39,679 nucleotides of DNA, from positions 1 to 39,679 of the forward strand of contig JAHWIC010000008.1 of NCBI GenBank assembly GCA_019322805.1, read 5' to 3'. Below, in pieces: positions 7,158 through 14,656 of the stretch (position 1 is the first letter of the stretch; every line of letters begins with the position of its first letter). The position numbers and the translations under genes are program-made. The notes beneath the pieces were generated by a model. It was not told the DNA's origin, did no database searches, and saw only the letters and a program-made list of their open reading frames with translations. The stretch comes from Candidatus Woesearchaeota archaeon. GTDB taxonomy: Archaea; Nanobdellota; Nanobdellia; Woesearchaeales; JAHWIC01.

Positions 7158-8525
7158 TTATCTTCTAAAGATGTAAAGTTCACAATCCCAGAAAGTATCA
7201 TTATAAGCCACATTAAATCGGTCCTTAACAGACTGCATAAATTCCTCTTTGCCTTTCTCACAAGGCTCATCGCCTGGAAAACAGGGGATATCGCAGGTAT
7301 TGACCAATAAATTATCTGCTTTAAACAGCTTAAATGTCAAGCCCCTAAATCTTTCCATAGTGCTCATGGAATAATATATCAATTCATCAACCAGAACATC
7401 AGAATGCACGACAAATACTGGGTTTGTTATCCACAAAGTTCCTTCTACATCCTCAACATATTCCCAAAATGGGTCAAAGCGAGTTATTCTTGGCTCTCGC
7501 TCATATTGTGTGAATGTTTCACAGCCTAAAACTAAAAGAAGTACTGATAAAATTATAATCGGACCTTTTCTTTCCTTGACAAAAGCCAACAACTCAAATA
7601 AGCCAAGAGAAGTTATTAAGTAAAGATAAGGGAAAAAAGTAATTGCAAAGCGCATTTCCTTATGAATATTAAGGTTATAGAATACAAAAAACAACAAGAA
7701 CAGCACAAAAATCGATGATTTCCTGTAATCTTTCTTGGCTTTCTTTCTAAATAAAAAGAAAAAACCGAGCAATGAAAAAACAGCCAGGAAGTTTTCCTTA
7801 AACAGGTTCTTAAAATAGAAACTTAAGGGCTCCCACCACATCCAGCCAGTAAACTTTGTCAGTTTGGCCTGCAAAATAAAGGGATAAAGCATACTGCCAT
7901 AAAGAAAAATATTCAATAAAAGGTAAGGCACAACAATCAAAAAGAATCCTAAGGCTATTTGGTTTATGTCTGTGCGTTTGATCCTAAGTTTTTTACGATA
8001 AATAAATAAAATAATAAGTAATCCAGCCAAAACAATCAATTGCAGGAACCTTGTCATGAACGTAATGCCTGCAAATATGCCCATAAGGAAATATTTTTTC
8101 TTCAAGAGATGGTAAACAGCAAGCAACCCAAAGAATGTTGAAGGAATCCCCGCCATCATCAAATCTGAATTAAAGAAAAGTGTTGGAGAAAACAAGAAAA
8201 AAGCTGCTGCTAAAAGAGCAATTTTCTCGTCGAAAACCTCCCTGCCGATTAAATATGTCAAATAAGCGCAGCCAACAGCAAGTAACAAGCTTAAAACCTT
8301 GCCAAAAATAACAGGGCTCAAGCCGATCCTCCATATAAACCCCAACAGGGTTGGCCACACTATAGGCCTGGAAGCTTCCCACAGCCCTGATTTGCCTAAA
8401 GAGAATATGAATTTTCCCATCCCAATGTAAACTGCAGGGTCCCACCAGACATTTACACTCAAAAAAAAGGATTTAACGGCCAAAAAAAGAAGGGTAATCA
8501 AGAAAAAGGTTCTATTGGGCTTCAT
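7158..8525 (-). CDS. Membrane GT-C glycosyltransferase (GT39/PMT-like)
   Basis: A 455-residue multi-pass membrane protein with about ten hydrophobic segments. After the first segment comes the acidic loop WWDPAVYIGMGKFIF, the position where GT-C enzymes place the Asp that binds the polyprenyl-phosphate sugar donor, followed by ASRPIVWPTLLGF. The C-terminal 120 residues are soluble and contain four Cys within DIPCFPGDEPCEKGKEEF and nearby, which would face the outside. It probably transfers a sugar from a dolichyl-phosphate donor to a protein or lipid-linked glycan. Its ATG overlaps the stop of the upstream thioredoxin-fold gene by four bases (ATGA), so both belong to one operon with the GT2 gene. 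Confidence 0.75.
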   Translation of the reverse strand: MKPNRTFFLITLLFLAVKSFFLSVNVWWDPAVYIGMGKFIFSLGKSGLWEASRPIVWPTLLGFIWRIGLSPVIFGKVLSLLLAVGCAYLTYLIGREVFDEKIALLAAAFFLFSPTLFFNSDLMMAGIPSTFFGLLAVYHLLKKKYFLMGIFAGITFMTRFLQLIVLAGLLIILFIYRKKLRIKRTDINQIALGFFLIVVPYLLLNIFLYGSMLYPFILQAKLTKFTGWMWWEPLSFYFKNLFKENFLAVFSLLGFFFLFRKKAKKDYRKSSIFVLFLLFFVFYNLNIHKEMRFAITFFPYLYLITSLGLFELLAFVKERKGPIIILSVLLLVLGCETFTQYEREPRITRFDPFWEYVEDVEGTLWITNPVFVVHSDVLVDELIYYSMSTMERFRGLTFKLFKADNLLVNTCDIPCFPGDEPCEKGKEEFMQSVKDRFNVAYNDTFWDCELYIFRR

Positions 8526-9226
8526 TTTTCTGAATTAAAACCAGTGCACTCTGGACGGTCTCTTTTATAATATCCGCATATTATTTCAAGAAGCTCATAT
8601 TTGGTCTTAAACCCCCCATATTTATCTCCATCTATTATTAATGTTGGATAAGTGTAGATCTCATAAGTGCTCTTTAACAAGCTAATCATCGGCTCGCCTT
8701 CAAGCTTAGAGTCAAAAGAGAATATAAGCAGCTTATCTTTGAACCGCTTCTTTAAATAAGTAAGGATGAATGACTGTTCATCGCACTTTGGGCATGCCTT
8801 AGAGTCTGTAAAGAAATACAGCACAGAAACAGAGTCTGTACCGCACAGCTCCTTTTTCTTTTTTTCAAGCAGCCAGAACCTAATCTGAGCAAGAACGTAT
8901 TCCCTTTTTAAGAGGTCAAAATCATATTTATTCAAACTTGAGTCTTCGTCAAAAGATTCTAGTCTTATTCTTGCTGATTCAAGGCTCTCCACAGTCAAAG
9001 CAAAAGTCTTTGAGACAGCATCACAGTTCTTCTCCTGACTTAACTGGTCGATAAAAGCATATTGCAACTGCAAGCTCTCATAACCAAGTTTCTGCTCCCT
9101 GTCAAGGGCCTCTATGTAACTAACTCTCCTGCCTTCTATAACCAAACCAAGCAGCAATCCCAGGAAAAAGACCCCCAGAGTGATAAGTGCAGCGACTAGG
9201 TATTTTTCTTTGCTAATTTTTCTCAT
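8522..9226 (-). CDS. Membrane-anchored thioredoxin-fold protein
   Basis: A 234-residue protein with an N-terminal membrane anchor (residues 9-30, hydrophobic), a helical region to about 130 with strong coiled-coil character, and a C-terminal thioredoxin-like domain with a CPKC motif at 145-148 and the cis-Pro strand YTYPTLIIDG. The domain probably sits outside the membrane and forms, reduces or shuffles disulfides. Two further Cys (68 and 128) are in the helical part. It lies between two glycosyltransferases, starting four bases after the GT2 stop and overlapping the next gene by four bases, which suggests a role in maturing glycosylated surface proteins; the substrate is unknown. Confidence 0.7.
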   Translation of the reverse strand: MRKISKEKYLVAALITLGVFFLGLLLGLVIEGRRVSYIEALDREQKLGYESLQLQYAFIDQLSQEKNCDAVSKTFALTVESLESARIRLESFDEDSSLNKYDFDLLKREYVLAQIRFWLLEKKKKELCGTDSVSVLYFFTDSKACPKCDEQSFILTYLKKRFKDKLLIFSFDSKLEGEPMISLLKSTYEIYTYPTLIIDGDKYGGFKTKYELLEIICGYYKRDRPECTGFNSEK

Positions 9227-9230
9227 TAAA

Positions 9231-10487
9231 TCACCATCTCTGTTTCTTCTTCCTAAGAATCATGTCTAAAGCTATTCCAACCCACATAGGCCCCAATACA
9301 AAGAAATAGAAGAATATATACAAGAGTAAAGGGTATGCTCCATACTTAAAAACCCTCTCCTTAGTGCTGACGTGAGACTTCTTTAATATCAGGATGGAAA
9401 CAAATAACATCATACCAGCAACCATTATAAGCATATAGTTCAATTCCAGAAAGTGAAAATTAAAGCTGAAGTTTCTTATAAGGGTCATGAAATCAAAGTC
9501 TATGATCCTGAGCTTATTCATGTTTTTTATATAGGGGGAGATTGTATAATATGCTATAGAAAGTATCATCGTAATTGCAATTATTCCAGCTACCAGTATT
9601 GTAGGCATCTGTATAAGTCCAAAATCCCCATATCTCTTATTAAATAATAATTTCCTATAATTAATCGCATTATGAACTGCTCCTTTGTACCATCTATTCC
9701 TTTGCTTGTAAAGGGCTTTTATGGTGTCTGGTGCAGCAGTATAAACCTCAGTATCCAGTATCTGGATTATCTTATAGTGATGTTTCTGCAGCCTTAAGGC
9801 TATCTCAAGGTCTTCAGTCAGGTTTCCGTTCTCATCAAACCCGCCGAGCTTAACAAGAACAGATTTTCTGTATACGCTAAAAGGCCCTGGTGCAACATGG
9901 ATGCAATCAAGTTTGCCCATAAGTTCCTTATAAAACATATTAATGATATATTCAAACCACTGCATTTTTTGAATCAGATTCTTAGGTTTCCTGACCTTAA
10001 GAACAGGCAGCACCGCTGCCACATTTTTATCTGAAAAATGGGGCAGCATCTTCTTTAATGCATCCCTTCTTACACGTGAGTCTGCATCTAAGCAAATAAA
10101 GAATTCTCCTTTGGAAATCCTTAATCCTTCATTCATTGCGGCTCCTTTGCCTTTATTTTCCTGGTTTACTAAGCGTATATCAAAGGCTTTATTCTTATTA
10201 ATAACCTCTTCAACAACCTTCTTTGTGTTATCTGTACTTCCATCATTGACCGCAATAATCTCTATTTTCTCTTTGGGGTAATTTAACCTAAGTACTGACC
10301 CTAGTGTCCTCCTTATTCTGCTCTCCTCATTATATGCAGGAATTATAACTGAAACAAAGGGGTGCTCTTTCAGTGGTTTTTTTCTCTTTTTTGGCTCTGA
10401 ATCTAGGAAAACAAGAAACCAGAATACAGCGAAGTATAAGGATACAAGATACACTATCCAAAGCACTAACTTCATTATTTCGTTCAT
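9231..10487 (-). CDS. Processive-type GT2 membrane glycosyltransferase
   Basis: The 418 residues show one N-terminal membrane helix (about 5-28), a cytosolic GT-A domain and three to four C-terminal membrane helices. The catalytic motifs of inverting family GT2 are present: VNDGSTD at 80-86, DAD at 134-136, LTEDLEIAL (the acid/base Asp region) and QRNRW, the QxxRW signature of cellulose-, chitin- and hyaluronan-synthase-like enzymes. It likely extends a polysaccharide or a lipid-linked glycan. It is the first gene of a three-gene operon with the thioredoxin-fold protein and the GT-C enzyme. On the minus strand aaatttttaaagg (10510-10522) lies about 27 bases before the ATG, so it may be leaderless. 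Confidence 0.88.
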   Translation of the reverse strand: MNEIMKLVLWIVYLVSLYFAVFWFLVFLDSEPKKRKKPLKEHPFVSVIIPAYNEESRIRRTLGSVLRLNYPKEKIEIIAVNDGSTDNTKKVVEEVINKNKAFDIRLVNQENKGKGAAMNEGLRISKGEFFICLDADSRVRRDALKKMLPHFSDKNVAAVLPVLKVRKPKNLIQKMQWFEYIINMFYKELMGKLDCIHVAPGPFSVYRKSVLVKLGGFDENGNLTEDLEIALRLQKHHYKIIQILDTEVYTAAPDTIKALYKQRNRWYKGAVHNAINYRKLLFNKRYGDFGLIQMPTILVAGIIAITMILSIAYYTISPYIKNMNKLRIIDFDFMTLIRNFSFNFHFLELNYMLIMVAGMMLFVSILILKKSHVSTKERVFKYGAYPLLLYIFFYFFVLGPMWVGIALDMILRKKKQRW

Positions 10488-10548
10488 ATCGTCTATATAG
10501 TACGGGCTCCTTTAAAAATTTTACTATTACTCGATACTTAAAACTAAA

Positions 10549-10559
10549 GATTTATTAAA
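10549..10559 (+). promoter_or_regulatory. TATA box for radB
   Basis: gatttattaaa is centred about 27 bases before ATG 10581, predicting a leaderless transcript. A second TATA-like run (atatttaaaa, 10565-10574) is too near the start to serve. Confidence 0.45.
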
Positions 10560-10580
10560 AAATGCATATTTAAAAGCTGT

Positions 10581-11288
10581 ATGCAAACAAAAAAAATACC
10601 TACCGGCAGCAGGATTATTGATAGAATGCTTCACGGTGGGTATGATTGTGATATAATCACGACGATATATGGGCCTGCCGGCAGCGGCAAAACAAATCTG
10701 GCTCTTTTGTGCGCTATAAACATTGCAAGGAACAATAAAAAGGTAATATACATCGATACTGAGGGCAGCTTTTCCTTGGACAGGCTAAGGCAGATTGCTC
10801 TAGACTACAAAAAGATCCTGGGAAGGATGATATTTCTAAGGCCAACAAGCTTTGAAGAGCAGAAAAAGGGCTTTGAAAAGCTCAAAGACTTAGTTAATGA
10901 CAAAATAGGCCTGATAATTGTTGATACAATAGGCATGCTTTACCGTATAGAACTAGGCACATCAAAGGATATTTATGAGGTTAACCACGAACTGGGCAAA
11001 CAGATATCTTACTTGTCGGAAATAGCTAGAAAAAAGCAGATACCAGTGCTCTTAACAAACCAGGTTTATTCTGATTTCGAAGATAAAGATAAAATCAACA
11101 TTGTAGGAGGAGATTTATTGAAATACGGGAGTAAGTGCCTTATTGAATTGCAGATAACCCAGCAAAACAACAGGCGCGCAATCCTAAGAAAACACAGAAG
11201 CATAGAAGAGGAGAAAAAGATAGTATTTAAGATAGTAGAAACTGGTGTAATAGGCACAAAAGAAGGGAAAGCATTTGGGCTGTTCTAG
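10581..11288 (+). CDS. radB: DNA repair and recombination protein RadB
   Basis: Archaeal RecA/RadA paralogue that consists of the ATPase core only. The 235 residues show Walker A GPAGSGKT at 31-38 and Walker B LIIVD at 111-115, and lack the N-terminal helix-hairpin-helix domain of RadA, as expected for RadB. The N-terminus MQTKKIPTGSRIIDRMLHGG is characteristic of the family. RadB is thought to assist RadA in homologous recombination. It is a single gene; the next gene has its own strong promoter 9-18 bases after the stop. Confidence 0.92.
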   Translation: MQTKKIPTGSRIIDRMLHGGYDCDIITTIYGPAGSGKTNLALLCAINIARNNKKVIYIDTEGSFSLDRLRQIALDYKKILGRMIFLRPTSFEEQKKGFEKLKDLVNDKIGLIIVDTIGMLYRIELGTSKDIYEVNHELGKQISYLSEIARKKQIPVLLTNQVYSDFEDKDKINIVGGDLLKYGSKCLIELQITQQNNRRAILRKHRSIEEEKKIVFKIVETGVIGTKEGKAFGLF

Positions 11289-11296
11289 ATAGAAAA

Positions 11297-11330
11297 CTAT
11301 ATATATTGTTCTCTAATCACTCGTGAGGGG
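11297..11330 (+). promoter_or_regulatory. Promoter and ribosome binding site of the carboxylase genes
   Basis: A long TATA box (ctatatatat, 11297-11306) lies 30-39 bases before ATG 11336. gtgagggg (11323-11330) is a strong Shine-Dalgarno sequence. This is one of the clearest promoters in the window and drives the carboxyltransferase and BCCP genes. Confidence 0.65.
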
Positions 11331-11335
11331 GAACT

Positions 11336-12871
11336 ATGGGTGAAAATAAAGTAAATAATTTTCTAAAAAAGAAAACAGAGTTTGAGCCAGAGAAAGAGGC
11401 AATAAAAGCTCAGCACAAAAAAGGAAAGTTAACAGCCAGAGAAAGGCTAAAATTACTCTTAGACGAAGATAGCTTTGTAGAGCTCCAGCCTTTTGCAAAG
11501 ACCAGAAGCCCTGAACTCCAGAACAAGAAAAAGGCTGGTGACGGCGTTGTAACAGGCTATGGCAAAATCAATAGCAAGCCGGTATATGTCTATGCCCAGG
11601 ATTTCACGTTTATTGGCGGTTCAATGGGCGAAGCTCATACAAGGAAAATCGCTAATGTAATAGAGCTTGCAGCCAAGAATGGATGCCCGGTAATTGGTTT
11701 GCTTGATTCTGGTGGTGCTCGTATACAGGAAGGGATCTCTGGCCTAGATGGCGGTGGCTCAATATTCTACAACAACACAAAAGCATCTGGTGTAATACCT
11801 CAAATATCATGCATACTTGGTCCTTGTGCAGGAATTGCTGTCTATTCCCCGGCCTTAACAGATTTAGTCTTAATGGCTAGTAAAACAAGCTATATGTTTA
11901 TAACAGGTCCTAACGTAATAAAATCTGTTACAGGTGAAGAAATAGGCTTTGAAAACCTTGGTGGCGCAACAGCACACAACCAGAAAAGTGGTGTTGCGCA
12001 TTTCTTCTTAGAATCGGAAAAAGAGTGCTTCTCTATGATAAAAAAAATATTAACCTATTTGCCGCAGAACAATATGGAAAACCCTCCAATAATAAACACT
12101 AATGACGACCCAAAACGGTTGAACAACGGTCTAAAGGACATCATTCCTCCTGACTCAAAGAAAGCCTATGATGTAAAGGGCGTAGTCAGTGAAGTCCTGG
12201 ACAAAAATTCTTTTCTTGAAATACATGAGGAATATGCAAAAAACGCAGTTGTTGGTTTGGGAAGATTAAACAATGCTGTTGTAGGAATCGTAGCAAACCA
12301 GCCAAAAGTGTTAGCTGGCTGCCTTGACATAAACTCCTCAGACAAGATAGCAAGATTTGTAAGGCTTTGCGACTCATTTAACATACCACTCATAAACTTT
12401 GTAGATGTGACAGGCTATCTGCCTGGAACAGACCAGGAGCATAATGGCATAATAAGGCATGGAGCAAAGATATTATATGCTTATTCAGAAGCAACAGTCC
12501 CAAAGATAAGCCTTGTAATGAGGAAGGCTTATGGCGGGGCATATATTGCCCTTGTATCCAAAGATATGGGTTATGACCATGTTATTGCATGGCCTACTGC
12601 AGAAATTGCTGTTATGGGAGCTGAGCAGGCTGCAAACATTATTCACAAAAAAGAGATAGCCAAATCCAAAAACTCAGAAAAAATAAAGGCTGAAAAAATA
12701 GAGGGCTTTTCTGAAAAGTTCCTTAATCCTTATGTTGCAGCAGAGCTAGGTAAGGTAGACCAGATAATTGACTTCAGAGATACCAGAAAGGTTCTTATAA
12801 AAACATTAGAAAGCCTGGCCAATAAGAGAGAAAGAAGGCCTGCAAAGAAACACGGAAACATCCCGTTATAG
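11336..12871 (+). CDS. Acyl-CoA carboxylase, carboxyltransferase subunit
   Basis: Carboxyltransferase of a biotin-dependent acyl-CoA carboxylase (PccB/AccD-type fused alpha-beta subunit). It moves the carboxyl group from carboxybiotin to an acyl-CoA, making malonyl- or methylmalonyl-CoA. The 511 residues cover both crotonase-fold halves: the N half with GGSMGEAHTRKI and LLDSGGARIQEG, the C half with GGAYIALVSK and AWPTAEIAVMGAEQAA. At the position that sets chain preference in actinobacterial enzymes (Asp in propionyl-CoA, Ile in acetyl-CoA types) this protein has Ile404, which hints at acetyl-CoA as a substrate. The BCCP gene follows after 8 bases; biotin carboxylase and biotin ligase are 1 kb downstream on the other strand. 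Confidence 0.93.
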   Translation: MGENKVNNFLKKKTEFEPEKEAIKAQHKKGKLTARERLKLLLDEDSFVELQPFAKTRSPELQNKKKAGDGVVTGYGKINSKPVYVYAQDFTFIGGSMGEAHTRKIANVIELAAKNGCPVIGLLDSGGARIQEGISGLDGGGSIFYNNTKASGVIPQISCILGPCAGIAVYSPALTDLVLMASKTSYMFITGPNVIKSVTGEEIGFENLGGATAHNQKSGVAHFFLESEKECFSMIKKILTYLPQNNMENPPIINTNDDPKRLNNGLKDIIPPDSKKAYDVKGVVSEVLDKNSFLEIHEEYAKNAVVGLGRLNNAVVGIVANQPKVLAGCLDINSSDKIARFVRLCDSFNIPLINFVDVTGYLPGTDQEHNGIIRHGAKILYAYSEATVPKISLVMRKAYGGAYIALVSKDMGYDHVIAWPTAEIAVMGAEQAANIIHKKEIAKSKNSEKIKAEKIEGFSEKFLNPYVAAELGKVDQIIDFRDTRKVLIKTLESLANKRERRPAKKHGNIPL

Positions 12872-12879
12872 TTCTAAAA

Positions 12880-13269
12880 ATGGAAGAGATTAAGATAAAG
12901 GTAGATGGCAAAGAGTACAATGTAAAAGTTGAAGAAACTAGTGGGGGGAAACTAAAGATATATTGCGAAGGAGATGTCTATGAAGTTGAGACTAAGGAAA
13001 AAGTCCTAGAAGAGCTTGAAAGTGAACTGGGAAAGAAAGCGAGTGCAAAACAAGAAAAGTCTGCTGTTGCAGCGCCTTTGCCGGGAATCATCTTTTCTAT
13101 TGATGTAAAAAAAGGTCAAAAAGTGAAGAAAGGAGAGCGCTTATTAACCCTCATGGCAATGAAAATGGAAAATGAGATAGCGTCCCCAAAGGACGGAACT
13201 GTAAAAGACATTAAAGTAAAAAAGAATGATAATGTTGACAGGGGGGACGTCCTGATCGTAATAGAATAG
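12880..13269 (+). CDS. Biotin carboxyl carrier protein
   Basis: Carries the biotin that shuttles CO2 between biotin carboxylase and carboxyltransferase. The 129 residues have an N-terminal segment of about 60 residues (KVDGKEYNVKVEE, typical of the BCCP of propionyl/acetyl-CoA carboxylases and decarboxylases), a short Ala/Lys linker and a biotinyl domain of about 65 residues. The biotinylated residue is Lys95 in LMAMKMENE, with the flanking PLPGIIFSIDVKKGQKV hairpin. It lies 8 bases after the carboxyltransferase and 20 bases before the convergent small membrane protein gene. The domain is separate from both catalytic subunits, as in other archaeal carboxylases. Confidence 0.94.
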   Translation: MEEIKIKVDGKEYNVKVEETSGGKLKIYCEGDVYEVETKEKVLEELESELGKKASAKQEKSAVAAPLPGIIFSIDVKKGQKVKKGERLLTLMAMKMENEIASPKDGTVKDIKVKKNDNVDRGDVLIVIE

Positions 13270-13288
13270 AGAAGCAGAATAATTATTG

Positions 13289-13519
13289 TTATCTCTTTGA
13301 ACCGTTTGAAGTCTTACCGAGCAAAATACCGCACAAAACATTCAAAGCCCATGCCTGGAATACACTTATCCTATAGAAAGTAAATACATAATTCCACAGC
13401 CACATCACTGGAAAAGCCAGAATAAGACCAACAATCGCACTAAGGATAATAATCACAACCATAGTATACCCAATCTCAATAATCCTTCCCAATACAGGAA
13501 CCCCCCTAAGCAGTGCCAT
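13289..13519 (-). CDS. Small two-helix membrane protein
   Basis: A 76-residue protein with two hydrophobic segments (about 19-41 and 53-69) joined by a short loop. The stretch FPVMWLWNYVF followed by FQAWALNVLCGILLGK resembles a widespread group of tiny membrane proteins with a WLWN...FWxALxLNVLCGILF pattern, seen in bacterial, archaeal and phage genomes; its function is unknown. I chose ATG 13519 rather than the upstream in-frame ATG at 13579 because a TATA box at 13543-13552 lies about 27 bases before it and the longer version would overlap the thioesterase start. It is nested among the carboxylase genes. Confidence 0.6.
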   Translation of the reverse strand: MALLRGVPVLGRIIEIGYTMVVIIILSAIVGLILAFPVMWLWNYVFTFYRISVFQAWALNVLCGILLGKTSNGSKR

Positions 13520-13540
13520 GATAGGTAAATAATTGTAAAG

Positions 13541-13552
13541 GTATTTAAAATT
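13541..13552. promoter_or_regulatory. Shared bidirectional TATA element
   Basis: gtatttaaaatt is nearly symmetric. On the + strand it is about 27 bases before ATG 13573 (thioesterase); on the - strand it is about 27 bases before ATG 13519 (small membrane protein). One element may serve two divergent leaderless transcripts. Confidence 0.5.
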
Positions 13553-13572
13553 TTCCAAATAAATAAGGAATA

Positions 13573-13965
13573 ATGGCAAAAAACAAGACAGAACACCGAA
13601 TTAGATATGCAGATACTGACCACTTCGGCGTAGTCTATTATGCAAGGTATCTTGACTGGTTTGAAGCTGGAAGAACTGAAATTCTGAGAGAGAAGGGGGT
13701 AACCTATGCGGACCTGGAGAAAAAAGGCATTTATGCCCCTGTTGTAGAGATCAAGGTAAACTACAAGGCACCAGGAAGATACGATGAAATTATAGTTCTA
13801 GAAACCGAGATAACAAAAATAGGCAACACAAGCATTAGATTTGACTACAAAGTCTTTAATAAAAAGAGTATGAAATTACTGGCAGAAGCCTATACGGTTA
13901 ATGTATTCATAGATAAGGGCATGAAACCGGTACCTGTACCAGAAGATATCAAGAAACTAGTCTAG
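13573..13965 (+). CDS. Hotdog acyl-CoA thioesterase (4HBT/YbgC type)
   Basis: The 130 residues form a single hotdog domain. The family signature RIRYADTDHFGVVYYARYLDWFEAGR spans residues 10-35, with the catalytic Asp (Asp16) followed by HFGVVY; the end has VNYKAPGRYDE and IRFDYKVF. Such enzymes hydrolyse short- to long-chain or aromatic acyl-CoA. Here, between the carboxylase subunits and the fatty-acid genes, it could release free acids or clear stalled intermediates. The ATG is placed by the TATA box at 13541 and predicts a leaderless mRNA. Its last 9 bases overlap the 3' end of the convergent biotin ligase gene. Confidence 0.88.
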   Translation: MAKNKTEHRIRYADTDHFGVVYYARYLDWFEAGRTEILREKGVTYADLEKKGIYAPVVEIKVNYKAPGRYDEIIVLETEITKIGNTSIRFDYKVFNKKSMKLLAEAYTVNVFIDKGMKPVPVPEDIKKLV

Positions 13966-14655
13966 AGCAGAAATATCTCCTTCTATAATCCTCTTTTTTG
14001 AGCCGTTCTTTAATCTTAAGATTAAACTGCAATCTTTATCAACGTCAACTGCCTTGCCGATATAGGTTCCATGCTGTGTAACTGCTTTGATTTTTCTGCC
14101 GATTGTATCACTAAGTTTCTTCCAAAGACTTAATATTTTTTTATAATTTTTATTTTTATAAAATAAATATAGAGATTTAAATTCTTTTAGTATAGATTTA
14201 ACTAATTTCCCTCTATTGATTCCTTTCTTAGTGATTGATTTCAATGAAATTGCCTTTTTTGACAATGAAATTGGAACTTTATTGTTTACATTCAGGCCGA
14301 TACCAACAACCATTTTGTTGGAATCGTCAAAAAAAATGCTCTCGGCAAGGATTCCACACAATTTTTTATCGTCGTAAAGAACGTCATTAGGCCACTTAAG
14401 CTTAGTTTTCAGCCCAAATTCCTTCTCGATAGCTCTCTGAAGAGATATAACAGCAATAAATGTCAAATAACCGGGCTGGTCTAATGGGTTAAGAACAATA
14501 GACATATACAAGCCACCTTTAGCAGAAGACCATTTCCTCTTAAATCTTCCTCTGCCTTTTGTCTGCTCATCTGCAACAATTACGCTTCCCTCAGGATAGC
14601 TCTTTGCCTTATCATTTGTAGAGGTTAATTTCCCGAAGTGATATACTTTAAACAT
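13957..14655 (-). CDS. birA: Biotin-[acyl-CoA carboxylase] ligase
   Basis: Attaches biotin to Lys95 of the nearby BCCP. The 232 residues contain the ligase core: STNDKA near the start, the biotinyl-AMP loop KGRGRFKRKWSS, KWPNDVLYDDKKLCGIL and GIGLNVNNKVP, then a small C-terminal SH3-like domain. The N-terminal DNA-binding domain of E. coli BirA is missing, so it is a pure ligase and not a repressor. I chose ATG 14655, one base after the TAA of the biotin carboxylase (TAAAATG, the same coupling seen at 461, 600 and 28846); GTG 14676 and ATG 14673 are possible but overlap that gene. Clustering with all carboxylase parts is consistent. Confidence 0.92.
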   Translation of the reverse strand: MFKVYHFGKLTSTNDKAKSYPEGSVIVADEQTKGRGRFKRKWSSAKGGLYMSIVLNPLDQPGYLTFIAVISLQRAIEKEFGLKTKLKWPNDVLYDDKKLCGILAESIFFDDSNKMVVGIGLNVNNKVPISLSKKAISLKSITKKGINRGKLVKSILKEFKSLYLFYKNKNYKKILSLWKKLSDTIGRKIKAVTQHGTYIGKAVDVDKDCSLILRLKNGSKKRIIEGDISALD

Positions 14656-14656
14656 T

